64,000 nucleotides of DNA from JAADHG01 sp964418645 (GTDB lineage: Bacteria; Bacteroidota; Bacteroidia; Flavobacteriales; Flavobacteriaceae): the NCBI GenBank assembly GCA_964418645.1, contig CAYQME010000006.1, forward strand, positions 1-64,000. The letters are read 5' to 3'. This document shows, in pieces, positions 36,258 through 46,170 of this stretch. Position 1 is the first letter of the stretch; each line of letters begins with the position of its first letter. The translations under genes were made by a program, and so were the position numbers. Below the pieces are notes generated by a model. It searched no databases, had not been told where the DNA came from, and saw nothing but the letters and a program-made list of their open reading frames with translations.

Positions 36258-38186
36258 ATGAAATTTGAAATAGCAGATTATAAAAGCATAGCATACACAG
36301 AGGCTGGTAAGTTTGAGGATACACGATTTGAGAAGATCCACAATGTTATTTTTGATTCATCCTTTGAAGGGTCTTACCTTGTGGCCCAAGAGATTGCAAA
36401 TCTAATACGAGAAAAGCAAGCATCTAATGCGTCTTGTGTGTTAGGATTAGCTACAGGCTCATCACCAATAAAGGTGTATGAAGAACTCGTGCGAATGCAT
36501 AAAGAAGAAGGCTTAAGTTTTTCGAATGTGGTGACCTTTAATTTGGATGAGTACTATCCTATGGATAAGCATAATATACAGAGTTACCACTATTTTATGC
36601 ATGAACATTTATTCGACCATATAGATATTCTTCCAGAAAACATTAATGTACCTGATGGCAAAGTAAGCAGTAAAGATTTATATCAATATTGTATTGATTA
36701 TGAGATGAAGATTAAGACCTATGGAGGATTAGATTTTCAATTATTAGGCATAGGCAGAACGGGTCATATTGGGTTTAATGAGCCCGGATCCCATTTAAAT
36801 TCAGGGACACGGAATATTACCTTAGATCATATAACCAGAGTAGATGCAGCACCTTCGTTTTTAGGCATAGACAATGTACCTAGAAAAGCTATAACTATGG
36901 GTATAGGTACGGTTAGAAAAGCAAAACGGATAGTTCTATTGGCTTGGGGAGTTAACAAGGCAGAAATTCTTAGAAAAACCATTGAAGGAGAGATTACACC
37001 AAATGTACCAGCAACCTATCTACAAGATCACACGAATACAACATTTGTATTAGATAAAGGCGCTTCATCAGAACTTACACGAGAAAAAACACCATGGTTA
37101 GTAACCTCTTGTGTGTGGACAGAGACCTTAAAATTAAAAGCAGTAGTTTGGTTAAGCGAACTAACCTGTAAACCTATTTTAAAACTCACAGATAAAGATT
37201 ATAATGATAATGGGATGTCAGGACTTCTCACAGAAGAAGGCACGGCCTATAATTTAAACATCAAAATGTTTAATAAGCTACAGCATACCATTACAGGCTG
37301 GCCAGGAGGTAAGCCCAATGCAGACGATACAAATCGACCAGAGCGTAAAACCCCAGAGCGTAAACGCGTAATTATTTTCAGTCCTCATCCTGATGACGAT
37401 GTTATCTCCATGGGAGGCACTTTCGACCGTCTTGTGGAACAAGGGCACGATGTTCACATTGCTTATCAAACTTCAGGGAACATAGCAGTGTCCGATGAAG
37501 AAGCCTTGAAATTTGCAGAAATCTCAAAGGCATTGAACAAAAGTTCTAAAGAAACGAGCGATATCATTAATTTCCTAAATCAAAAAACGAAAAACCAAGA
37601 GGACTCCACTGCATCAAGGAAACTGAAAGGCTTGATAAGGCGCAGCGAATCTCTTGCCGCAACTCGATATTTAGGTCTAGATGATGCAAATGTTCATTTT
37701 CTGGATTTGCCGTTTTATGAAACGGGAGCCATCAAAAAGAACAATCTATCACAAGATGATGTAGATATAATGACTAGTTTGATAGACCATATAAAACCAG
37801 ATCAAATATATGCGGCCGGAGATCTTGCAGATCCACACGGCACACACAAGGTATGTTTGGATGCATTATTTGAAGCCTTAGAAGAACTGAAGCCAAACGA
37901 CTATATGAAAAACTGTTGGGTTTGGCTGTACCGAGGTGCTTGGCACGAATGGGAATCCTACGAAATAGAAATGGCAGTACCTATGAGTCCGGACCAAGTA
38001 CTCAAAAAACGTCATGCCATATTTTACCATCAATCCCAAAAAGATGGGGTCATGTTTCAAGGAGATGATTCTAGAGAATTTTGGGTAAGAGTTGAAGATC
38101 GAAACCGTTTAACAGCCGATAAATATAATAAATTGGGTCTAGCAGATTATGCCGCAATCGAAGCTTTTAGAAGGTATTATTTTTAA
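36258..38186 (+). CDS. nagB: Glucosamine-6-phosphate deaminase fused to a PIG-L/LmbE deacetylase domain
   Basis: A 642-residue fusion. Residues of about 25-290 are NagB: GLATGSSP phosphate loop (63-70), NLDEYYPM with catalytic Asp97, and GIGRTGHIGFNEPG (164-177) with His170 and Glu175. Residues of about 368-640 are a PIG-L/LmbE zinc deacetylase: SPHPDDD (375-381) and DPHGTHK supply the metal ligands. The first half converts glucosamine-6-P to fructose-6-P and ammonia. The second may remove the acetyl group from GlcNAc, its phosphate or chitobiose; no separate nagA is present in the window. Such fusions recur in Bacteroidota, and it leads the hexosaminidase operon. Confidence 0.9.
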   Translation: MKFEIADYKSIAYTEAGKFEDTRFEKIHNVIFDSSFEGSYLVAQEIANLIREKQASNASCVLGLATGSSPIKVYEELVRMHKEEGLSFSNVVTFNLDEYYPMDKHNIQSYHYFMHEHLFDHIDILPENINVPDGKVSSKDLYQYCIDYEMKIKTYGGLDFQLLGIGRTGHIGFNEPGSHLNSGTRNITLDHITRVDAAPSFLGIDNVPRKAITMGIGTVRKAKRIVLLAWGVNKAEILRKTIEGEITPNVPATYLQDHTNTTFVLDKGASSELTREKTPWLVTSCVWTETLKLKAVVWLSELTCKPILKLTDKDYNDNGMSGLLTEEGTAYNLNIKMFNKLQHTITGWPGGKPNADDTNRPERKTPERKRVIIFSPHPDDDVISMGGTFDRLVEQGHDVHIAYQTSGNIAVSDEEALKFAEISKALNKSSKETSDIINFLNQKTKNQEDSTASRKLKGLIRRSESLAATRYLGLDDANVHFLDLPFYETGAIKKNNLSQDDVDIMTSLIDHIKPDQIYAAGDLADPHGTHKVCLDALFEALEELKPNDYMKNCWVWLYRGAWHEWESYEIEMAVPMSPDQVLKKRHAIFYHQSQKDGVMFQGDDSREFWVRVEDRNRLTADKYNKLGLADYAAIEAFRRYYF

Positions 38187-38230
38187 CAAAATTCAAAGAT
38201 TTCATTATAATCAAATCTGCGACAACTAAT

Positions 38231-40786
38231 ATGAGTGATACTATTAATCACAACCCAGCCGGCAAATATTTAGATTTACATTTCAACGTCCTTACAAATG
38301 TGTTGAATGGGAAAGATCAATTTAAAGCAGAATTGATTATAACTAACCAAAGCTCACAAATATTAAAAAACAATTGGTCAATTTATTTTAATTTTTTACG
38401 TAAAATTTTACCAAATTCTGTTAGCAAAGGTTTTAAAATTGAACATATCAATGGTGATTTTTTTTCTCTAAAGCCTACAAAAGACTTTTCAAAAATAGCT
38501 CCTAATGAAAAAATTACAATCCAATTTATCGCTAACTTTTGGGCCATTAAAAAAATTGACGCACCTGTTGGGTTTTATATTGTTTTTAGAGATGAAAAAG
38601 GCAAGGAGTTAAAACCTGAAACCATGTCTCCTGTTAGTGTTGGTTCATTTACTCGTCCCGAACAGCTTATCCGAACAGACAATGACCATCAGCCTGTACC
38701 AACTTCAGAATCACGTTTTGAAGGTTCTAAATTAGTTAAATCGTTACCCAAAAGTTCATTGATTCCAATTATGCCATCACCCTTTTTTTTAAAAAAAAAA
38801 GAAGGGATATTTAGCATAAATTCATCTTGCCGTATTTCTTATCAAAAACATCTTAAAAGTGAAGCTCAATTTTTGAGCACCTTTTTGAGCAACTATTTGG
38901 GCAAAGAGTTGGAGATTATTGAAGGGAACAATGGCGACATTAAGTTATCTACATCAAGAGTCGGAATTAATGAAAATCTTGAAGCATGGAATACTGAAGC
39001 TTATACGATGGCAATCGACTCTTCAGGTATAGATTTGATCGGTGCAGGAGCCGCCGCAGTTTTTTATGCTATTCAAAGTTTTTTACAATTATTGGACTTT
39101 AAAAAAAAAGAAAAAAACTCTGATTTAGAAGTGCCATTTATGTTAGTTCAAGATAAACCTCAATTTGAATATCGAGGATTGCATTTAGATGTATCTCGAA
39201 ATTTTCATGGAGTAGAAACTATCAAGAAGTTGTTGGATATGATGTCGCTGTACAAATTAAATAAATTTCATTTCCATCTAACTGACGACGAAGGTTGGCG
39301 AATTGAAATAAAAGGTTTACCTGAACTAACTTCTATTGGTGGGCGACGCGGGCATATGGATGCACAAACAGAATGTTTATTGCCATCTTATGGTTCTGGG
39401 TTTAATCCTGATGATTCTAAGTCGGCGGGAAATGGTTTTTATAATCGTGAGGAATTTATCGATTTACTATTGTATGCGCATGAGCGACATATAGAAATAA
39501 TTCCTGCAATTGATCTTCCAGGTCATGCTAGAGCTGCGGTCCAATCAATGGAAGTTCGTTATAATCACTTTAAATCTTTGGGAAATATGGAAAAGGCCAA
39601 TGAATATTTATTAACAGATTGGGATGACACTTCAGAATACGAATCGGAACAAATGTGGCATCAAAATGTAGTTAACATTGGACTTTCATCCACTTATAAA
39701 TTTATCGAAAAAGTAATAGATGAGATATTGGCGATGTATGTAGAAGCCGATGTAAAATTATCCGCAATTCATATCGGTGGAGATGAAGTCCCTTCTGGAG
39801 TTTGGTTAAAATCACCTGTTTGCAGTACCCTAATAAAAAAGCATCCCGATCTAGAGAATATTCATGATTTATCTGAATATTTCATACGTCGAGTTAATAA
39901 AATTTTAAGCTCTAAAGGCGTACAAACTGCAGGGTGGGAAGAAATTGCTTTAACACATAAAAACGGAAAAGTCGAGCCTAACACGTCGTCTGTTGAACAT
40001 GAGTTATTGCTCTATACTTGGAATACTATTTGGGGACAAGGTGGTGAGGAAATGCCCTATAAATTGGCAAATCTTGGTAATGAAGTTGTTTTATGTAATG
40101 CGCCAAACTTGTATTTTGATTTAGCCTACGACAAAGATCCTGAAGAGTCAGGATACTATTGGGCTGGATATTCAGATACTGAAGATACTTTTAAATTTTT
40201 GCCAATGGATTTTTTTAAAAGTGCAGAAAAAGATGTTTTAGGCAAGTTGATTAATCCATTTATATATTATCAAAATGCTGAGCAACTTACACAAAAGGGA
40301 GAAAAAAACATTCGTGGAATACAAGGTCAATTATGGGGTGAAACCATTAGAACTGACGAACGCATAGAATATTTACTTTTCCCACGAATGTGTGCCTTGG
40401 CAGAAAAGGCATGGTCAAAAGAACCTAATTGGGCTACTATTGACGACATAACATTAAGAGAAAATAATTATCAGTCAGATTGGGATCAATTTGCCAATAG
40501 ACTAGCAAAAATAGAATTACCTAGATTAGATAACTTATTTGGTAGCGTGCGCTATCGTATCCCTATGCCTGGTGCAAAACTCGAAAATGGAGTATTGGTG
40601 GCCAACACGCCATTACCAGGATTAACGATTAGGTATACAATTGATGGGACAGATCCTAACATGGATTCTTCAATATTTAAAGAACCGATTCAAGTTGATA
40701 ATCATATTATAAAATTGAAAATATTTACCAATAATGGACGTAGTAGTAGAACATCAATAGTGAAAAACGAGGTTGTTATGGTTTAG
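38231..40786 (+). CDS. GH20 beta-N-acetylhexosaminidase, multi-domain, apparently cytoplasmic
   Basis: An 851-residue chitobiase-type enzyme. Residues of about 10-150 form a CHB_HEX carbohydrate-binding domain (LDLHFNVLTNVLNGKDQF), 175-310 a GH20b domain, 312-760 the catalytic barrel and 775-850 a CHB_HEX_C domain. The catalytic pair Asp518-Glu519 lies in HIGGDEVP. No signal peptide or lipobox is visible; the chain starts MSDTINHNPAGKYLD. It therefore probably acts in the cytoplasm on imported chitooligosaccharides or GlcNAc glycans. The next genes encode an MFS permease and a secreted GH20, so uptake and intracellular cleavage can be linked. Confidence 0.9.
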   Translation: MSDTINHNPAGKYLDLHFNVLTNVLNGKDQFKAELIITNQSSQILKNNWSIYFNFLRKILPNSVSKGFKIEHINGDFFSLKPTKDFSKIAPNEKITIQFIANFWAIKKIDAPVGFYIVFRDEKGKELKPETMSPVSVGSFTRPEQLIRTDNDHQPVPTSESRFEGSKLVKSLPKSSLIPIMPSPFFLKKKEGIFSINSSCRISYQKHLKSEAQFLSTFLSNYLGKELEIIEGNNGDIKLSTSRVGINENLEAWNTEAYTMAIDSSGIDLIGAGAAAVFYAIQSFLQLLDFKKKEKNSDLEVPFMLVQDKPQFEYRGLHLDVSRNFHGVETIKKLLDMMSLYKLNKFHFHLTDDEGWRIEIKGLPELTSIGGRRGHMDAQTECLLPSYGSGFNPDDSKSAGNGFYNREEFIDLLLYAHERHIEIIPAIDLPGHARAAVQSMEVRYNHFKSLGNMEKANEYLLTDWDDTSEYESEQMWHQNVVNIGLSSTYKFIEKVIDEILAMYVEADVKLSAIHIGGDEVPSGVWLKSPVCSTLIKKHPDLENIHDLSEYFIRRVNKILSSKGVQTAGWEEIALTHKNGKVEPNTSSVEHELLLYTWNTIWGQGGEEMPYKLANLGNEVVLCNAPNLYFDLAYDKDPEESGYYWAGYSDTEDTFKFLPMDFFKSAEKDVLGKLINPFIYYQNAEQLTQKGEKNIRGIQGQLWGETIRTDERIEYLLFPRMCALAEKAWSKEPNWATIDDITLRENNYQSDWDQFANRLAKIELPRLDNLFGSVRYRIPMPGAKLENGVLVANTPLPGLTIRYTIDGTDPNMDSSIFKEPIQVDNHIIKLKIFTNNGRSSRTSIVKNEVVMV

Positions 40787-40802
40787 CTTTTAAACCATTT
40801 TT
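40779..40802 (+). terminator. Possible terminator overlapping the hexosaminidase stop codon
   Basis: TGGTTTA and TAAACCA form a 7-bp stem around GCTTT, followed by five Ts. The stop codon lies inside the hairpin. It may reduce read-through into the permease gene. Confidence 0.4.
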
Positions 40803-40828
40803 CAACCAATTAAAATGAACAAAATCTT

Positions 40829-42112
40829 ATGAAAAAAAACGCTAAAAAACAAAGGCATCCCGCCACTTGGGTTCCTACACTATATTTTTCGGAAGGTTTA
40901 CCGTTTGCTGCTACGGCTGTAGTATCTGTATTGATGTATAAAAGTCTTGGTCTGTCGGATACGGAAATTGCGTTTTTTACAACTCTTGTGATGTGGCCAT
41001 GGACATTAAAACCGCTTTGGGGCCCTTTATTGGAAATGTTCAAGACCAAAAAACATTTTGTTGTGGCAACTCAATTTATTGGCGGCGTTGCTTTCGGAAT
41101 CCTTGCTTTAACATTACCACTTGAAGGATTTTTACAATATTCCCTTGTTATGTTTGTCATAATTGCTTTTAACTCTGCTACTCACGACATCGCTGCTGAT
41201 GGGGTTTTTATAAATTCACTAAATACCAAACAACAAGCGCAATTTGTTGGATGGCAAAGTGCTTCTTACAATGTAGCTAAGATTTTATCACAAGGCGCAT
41301 TAGTTTATGTCGCTGGAAAGCTAGAATTAACTATGGGTGTAACCGAAGCCTGGATGATTGTAATGGGTCTCTTCGGTTTAATTCTCATTCTTATGGCAAT
41401 TTATCATTTAAGAATGTTGCCCAGTGGAGGAACTTCTACCAAAGTAGAAACAGTATCTGAAGCATTTAGTACGTTTAAAGACGTTGTAAAATCTTTCTTT
41501 AAAAAGAAGAATATAATTTGGGGACTTACCTTTATAGTCCTATTCCGTTTTGCCGAAGGACAAATCACGAAAATAGTTCCCCTATTTATGCGAGCAACAC
41601 CAGAAGATGGTGGCCTCGGGCTTCTTACCTCAGATATAGGTATTGCCTATGGTGTTTTTGGAGCAGTGGCATTTGTAGTTGGGTCCCTTTTAGGCGGTTA
41701 TTTTGTGTCACAAAGAGGATTAAAAGCCTCTATTTTTATTTTATGTATCATTTTTAATGTTCCTGATGCAGTTTATGTATATTTATCCTTTACATTACCA
41801 GATAACTTTGCTATAGTATGTGCTGCAATTACGGTCGAATGGTTTGGCTACGGGTTTGGTTTTGTGGGCATAATTCTTTTTATGATGCAACAAATTGCAC
41901 CCGGTAAATACAAAATGGCACATTATGCTTTTGCTACTGCCATAATGAATTTAGGATTTATGATCCCCTCAATGATTAGTGGATATATAAGCGATTATCT
42001 AGGCTATAGAAATTTTTTCCTTTGGGTATTAGTTGCTACCATTCCATCCTTTCTGGTAGCTTGGTTTGTCCCTTTTAATAAAATTAACGAACACGAAACT
42101 AAACAAATTTAA
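40829..42112 (+). CDS. MFS permease, AmpG/SLC33-like
   Basis: A 427-residue major facilitator protein with about 12 hydrophobic segments. The start HPATWVPTLYFSEGLPFAAT and MWPWTLKPLWGPLLEM strongly resemble AmpG-type permeases, which import GlcNAc-containing muropeptides. In this locus, between two hexosaminidases and after a NagB fusion, GlcNAc or chitooligosaccharide uptake across the inner membrane is the likely role. It is 6 bp from the next hexosaminidase gene and co-transcribed. The ligand is inferred from context. Confidence 0.82.
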   Translation: MKKNAKKQRHPATWVPTLYFSEGLPFAATAVVSVLMYKSLGLSDTEIAFFTTLVMWPWTLKPLWGPLLEMFKTKKHFVVATQFIGGVAFGILALTLPLEGFLQYSLVMFVIIAFNSATHDIAADGVFINSLNTKQQAQFVGWQSASYNVAKILSQGALVYVAGKLELTMGVTEAWMIVMGLFGLILILMAIYHLRMLPSGGTSTKVETVSEAFSTFKDVVKSFFKKKNIIWGLTFIVLFRFAEGQITKIVPLFMRATPEDGGLGLLTSDIGIAYGVFGAVAFVVGSLLGGYFVSQRGLKASIFILCIIFNVPDAVYVYLSFTLPDNFAIVCAAITVEWFGYGFGFVGIILFMMQQIAPGKYKMAHYAFATAIMNLGFMIPSMISGYISDYLGYRNFFLWVLVATIPSFLVAWFVPFNKINEHETKQI

Positions 42113-42118
42113 AATATT

Positions 42119-44005
42119 ATGTACAATAAATCATTTACTGCTTTTTTACTTATTGTTTTTCAAGCAACAACACTTTTTGCACAACACAATATTATTCCAG
42201 TCCCTGTAAGTTATATAGAGACCGAAGAGAATTTCATTTTTGACAATCAAGTTGCGTTTGATATTAAAACAAATGATATTCAAACGAAACAATATATTGA
42301 TGAATTTCGAAAATACATTACAAAAAAAGGAATTGTATTTTCAGAGAAGGCAACTGATAAATCAATACAGGTCTCTTTACATAAAAATCCCATTTCAGAA
42401 CTCGGAGACGAAGGTTACACACTTGAAGTAAATAAATCCGGTATCAATCTTTCTGCAAATAAAGCTGCTGGCATTTTTAATGGGTTTCAAACTTTAAAAC
42501 AACTTTTGCCTGCCAATATATTACCCTCAAATTTAAACGGCAAAAATTCTATTATAATTGCTGGTTGCAAAATCAAAGATTATCCGCGTTTTAAATGGAG
42601 AGGGATCATGCTGGATGTTAGCCGTCATTTTTTTACTGCTGATGAAGTTAAAACGTATATCGATAAAATGGCGGAATACAAATTTAATGTGTTTCACTGG
42701 CATTTAACAGATGACCAAGGATGGCGTATTGAAATAAAATCCTTACCAAAGCTCACAGAAGCTGGGGCTTGGCGAGTTGAAAGATATGGTCGTTTTGGTA
42801 AAAACAGAGTAGAACCTAAACCTAATGAAAAAGCCACTTATGGTGGTTATTATACACAGGAACAAATCAAAGACATTGTTAATTATGCTAGTGAAAGAAA
42901 TATTACCATAGTCCCAGAAATAGACATGCCAGGACATAGTATGGCAGCATTAGCGGCTTACCCAGAACTCTCCGTGAAAAAAGAGTCAAAGTATGTGGCA
43001 CCGGGCAGCAAGTTTTCGAAGTGGTACGATAATGGGAAGTTCAAAATGCTCATTGAAAACACTTTAAATCCAATCGATGAAAAAGTATATGATTTTATTG
43101 ATAAAGTTTTTACGGAAGTAGCACAATTATTTCCTGGAGCCTATATTCATATGGGAGGAGATGAAGCTTATCATGGATATTGGGATGAAAATGAGGAGGT
43201 GCAAAATTTTATGAAAAAGAACAAAATAAAAAACAGCCATGAACTTCAAAGTTATTTTGTAAAAAGAGTTGAAAAAATAATTAGCAGTAAGGGCAAAAAA
43301 TTAATTGGTTGGGACGAAATATTGGAAGGAGGCTTGGCAGATGGTGCAGCAGTAATGAGTTGGAGAGGGATGAAAGGTGGTATAGAGGCTGCAAAAATGG
43401 GGCATGAAGTTGTGATGTCTCCTACTACATTCGCTTATTTAGACTACTCTCAAGGAGATCATTCTGTTGAAAATGTAATATATGATGATTTAAGCCTTGA
43501 AAAAAGTTACACATTTGAGCCCATACCAAAAGGAGTAAACCCAAAATACATTTTAGGTGGACAAGGAAATCTCTGGACCGAAGTTGTTCCAACTTTACCC
43601 TTTGCTTTTTATATGACGTATCCAAGAGCATTTGCTATTTCTGAATCTCTTTGGAGTCCTAAAGAAAATAAAAATTGGGATTCCTTTATCAAGCGAACAG
43701 AAAATCATTTTTCTAGATTTGAAGCAACGAATACAAATATTTCAAAAGCGGTGCTAGATCCAATTGTAAGCGTGTATAAAGAAAAAGGTAAATTGATGTG
43801 TAAATTAGAAAATAATGCGCCAAATACTATTATTTATTATACAATAGATAACACCTATCCCATAAAATTTGGTTTAAAATATTCAGGACCATTTGAAGTG
43901 CCAAATGGCGATTTGAGCCTTCGTACACAAACTTTTAGAAATGACAAACCCATTGGACGCCAATTATTAATTAACCGAAAAGAACTCGAAAAAAGAGTTA
44001 AATAA
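42119..44005 (+). CDS. GH20 beta-N-acetylhexosaminidase, exported
   Basis: A 628-residue GH20 enzyme with a signal peptide ending LFAQ (residue 22). GH20b domain residues of about 25-155 precede the catalytic barrel. Key motifs are RGIMLDVSRHFF, HWHLTDDQGWRIEIK and the catalytic pair Asp348-Glu349 in HMGGDEAYHG. A C-terminal chitobiase/beta-hexosaminidase-like domain (about 545-620) holds TIIYYTIDNTYP. It should release terminal GlcNAc or GalNAc in the periplasm, complementing the intracellular GH20. It is the last gene of the amino-sugar unit. Confidence 0.92.
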   Translation: MYNKSFTAFLLIVFQATTLFAQHNIIPVPVSYIETEENFIFDNQVAFDIKTNDIQTKQYIDEFRKYITKKGIVFSEKATDKSIQVSLHKNPISELGDEGYTLEVNKSGINLSANKAAGIFNGFQTLKQLLPANILPSNLNGKNSIIIAGCKIKDYPRFKWRGIMLDVSRHFFTADEVKTYIDKMAEYKFNVFHWHLTDDQGWRIEIKSLPKLTEAGAWRVERYGRFGKNRVEPKPNEKATYGGYYTQEQIKDIVNYASERNITIVPEIDMPGHSMAALAAYPELSVKKESKYVAPGSKFSKWYDNGKFKMLIENTLNPIDEKVYDFIDKVFTEVAQLFPGAYIHMGGDEAYHGYWDENEEVQNFMKKNKIKNSHELQSYFVKRVEKIISSKGKKLIGWDEILEGGLADGAAVMSWRGMKGGIEAAKMGHEVVMSPTTFAYLDYSQGDHSVENVIYDDLSLEKSYTFEPIPKGVNPKYILGGQGNLWTEVVPTLPFAFYMTYPRAFAISESLWSPKENKNWDSFIKRTENHFSRFEATNTNISKAVLDPIVSVYKEKGKLMCKLENNAPNTIIYYTIDNTYPIKFGLKYSGPFEVPNGDLSLRTQTFRNDKPIGRQLLINRKELEKRVK

Positions 44006-44050
44006 GTGAGATTAAAAAGAATCGGATTGTTTTACAAAACTTGCTGTTTT

Positions 44051-44398
44051 TTATTTGATTAGATTATTCTCCAATACCGTAATATCTGCATTTTTCTCTT
44101 TCCAGAGTTTAGAAAGGTCATCAGGAATAGGTGTAAAAACATAGGTAAATGAGCTTAAAATAATGTCATCATCACCATCGCTGTCATAATCAATAAGTTC
44201 AAACCAGCTTATTCCATAAATAGGGCTAAAGCGGATAACCTTTTCTGAACGAAAAGTTAAGCTATCTTCTTGATATAAAATCGAGATGGTTTCATCACCT
44301 TGAGACGTTAACGCTATTAAGTCTTTTTTACCATCTTTGTTCATGCCTTTTGCAAGTACACGGATACTTCCAGGCTGATTTAACAATGTTCTTTTTTC
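44051..44398 (-). pseudogene. VCBS repeat protein fragment
   Basis: The minus-strand frame here encodes about 115 residues of VCBS repeats (KDGKKDLIALTSQGDE; ELIDYDSDGDDDIILSS) and a C-terminal-looking tail (FTPIPDDLSKLWKEK). It lacks a start, a signal peptide and most of the propeller. It is joined in frame to an unrelated GNAT fragment. The middle and end of a larger VCBS gene seem to be fused, so internal deletion is likely. Confidence 0.65.
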
Positions 44399-44632
44399 TT
44401 TAAATTCTTTAAGCATACATAAGGCATAGCCTATAATTTTTTGATTATTTTTTGCTATAATATGGGGGCAATTATCGTTCATGGCATTTAAAATTTCGAC
44501 GTTGTGATGCGCGGTTACAAACCCTTCTTTTACTTTTTCTTCTTTCGAAAGCACGGACGTAGCATTAATGCGTTGAAGCTCTAGAATTTGATGTAATTCT
44601 TCGTTGGTTCCAGCTCTTTTATATATAATTTC
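44399..44632 (-). pseudogene. GNAT acetyltransferase N-terminal fragment
   Basis: Residues in this frame read YKRAGTNEELHQILELQ, EGFVTAHHNVEILNAMN and PHIIAKNNQKIIGYALCMLK, the N-terminal half of a GNAT-family N-acetyltransferase. The acetyl-CoA-binding second half is missing and replaced by VCBS sequence at about 44398. The upstream boundary coincides with the plus-strand ASPIC fragment. Confidence 0.65.
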
Positions 44633-44635
44633 GGC

Positions 44636-46170
44636 CACCAAAAAATTATACTTTGGACTAGGTGCAGAAACCGAAATAGATAGTGTAAAAGTTGTTTGGC
44701 AAAACGGTAAAGAACAAATCATTACACAGAATAAGATTAATAGCTTTATTGTAATAGATTATAAAAATGTCCAAGATAAATTGGATGACAAAGCTAAAGG
44801 CAACGCTTTATTTGTTAATATAAATCCAAAAGATATTGGTATAAATTTTATTCAAAAAGAAAATATTTTTAATGATTTTGATTTACAATTATTATTACCA
44901 CAAAAACAATCTGAATTCAGTAACCCTTTAGTTGTTGGAGATGTTAATAATGATGGTTTAGTTGACTTTTTTGTTGGAAATGCAAAAGATGCAAAAGCCT
45001 CATTATACATTCAAAAAGAGGATGGAACTTTTATAGAATCAAATCAAAAATTATTTGATATTGAAAGGAAATATGAGGATACTGATGCTAAGTTTTTTTA
45101 TGCAGACAATGATAATAATCTAGAACTTTATGTAACTTCTGGATGATATGAAGTAAAAAATAATAGTCCTTTATTAACAAGATAGACTTTATATAAATGA
45201 TGGTAATGGTAACTTTAAAAAAGGGAACAATCTTCTTATTATGCTTACTAATACAAAAGGAATTGCAATAGCTGATTATGATAACGATGGTGATAAAGAT
45301 GTTTTTATTGGAAGTCGCGTAAAAAATGGAAATTATCCATTATCAGACACCTCGTATTTGTTAGAAAATCGAAATGGAAAATTCATTGATGTTACCTATA
45401 AGGTAATTCCTGAAGTTACTGAATTGCACATGGTAAACGATGCTATTTTTTCAGATTATGATGGCGATAAAGATTTAATTGTTGTTGGAGAATGGATATC
45501 AATTACAATATTTGAAAATCAGGATAAAAAATTCATTAAAAAAGAAATGGCTGTTTTAAAAAATAGAGATGGATGGTACCAAAGTATTTCTGAAGTGGAT
45601 TTAGACAGTGATGGAAATATGGATTATATCATAGGAAATTGGGGAACCAACATCAAGTTTCATCCTACTAAAGAAAAGCCTTTGCATATTTATGCTGGTA
45701 ATTTTGATGAAAACTCGTCTTTTGATACTGCTTTAAGTAAAGTTTCTGAAACGGGTGATTTAATTCCAGTAAGAGGTAAACAATACTCTTTTGAACAAAC
45801 ACCTTTTTTAAACGACAAGGTAAAAACATATAAAGCCTTTGCTTCTTCGACTTTATTTGAAATTTATGGATCAGAAAAGCTTGCTAATGCTACGCATTAT
45901 AAAGCATATAATTTTGAATCGATTATTTTAAAGAATAATGGGGAAGGATAATTTACTATTGAAACATTACCAAATCATGCTCAATTTGGACCAACTTTAG
46001 GTGTAGAAATTTATGATATTAATAATGATGGTTATTTAGATATATTTGGAGTTGGCATATATGATACCGAAGTAGAAACCATTCGTTATGACGCTTCTAA
46101 AGGATATCTTTTGTTAGGTAATGAAGAAGGTAATTATGAGTTCAATAGTGATACTAGTTATATTAATAAT
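44636..46170 (+). pseudogene. Degenerate VCBS/ASPIC lipoprotein gene remnant, truncated by IS1595
   Basis: The remnant starts inside an ASPIC domain (KLYFGLGAETEIDSVKVVW) and continues with VCBS repeats (DVNNDGLVDFFVGNA, DYDNDGDKDVFIGSR) similar to the intact gene at 31368. It is interrupted by TGA at about 45145, by a frameshift near 45170-45185 and by TAA near 45950. It then runs into the left end of the IS1595 element at 46171. The N-terminal half and signal peptide are missing. Confidence 0.75.

Noticed and set aside
40829..42112. Role of the AmpG-like permease in peptidoglycan recycling only
   Set aside because: The sequence resembles AmpG, but no other recycling genes are nearby, while GlcNAc-locus genes surround it. 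The alternative cannot be excluded from sequence.
44051..44722. A single 223-residue minus-strand gene
   Set aside because: The frame is a chimera: its first 30 residues are antisense to an ASPIC remnant, the next 80 are a GNAT fragment and the rest a VCBS fragment. It is better described as joined remnants.
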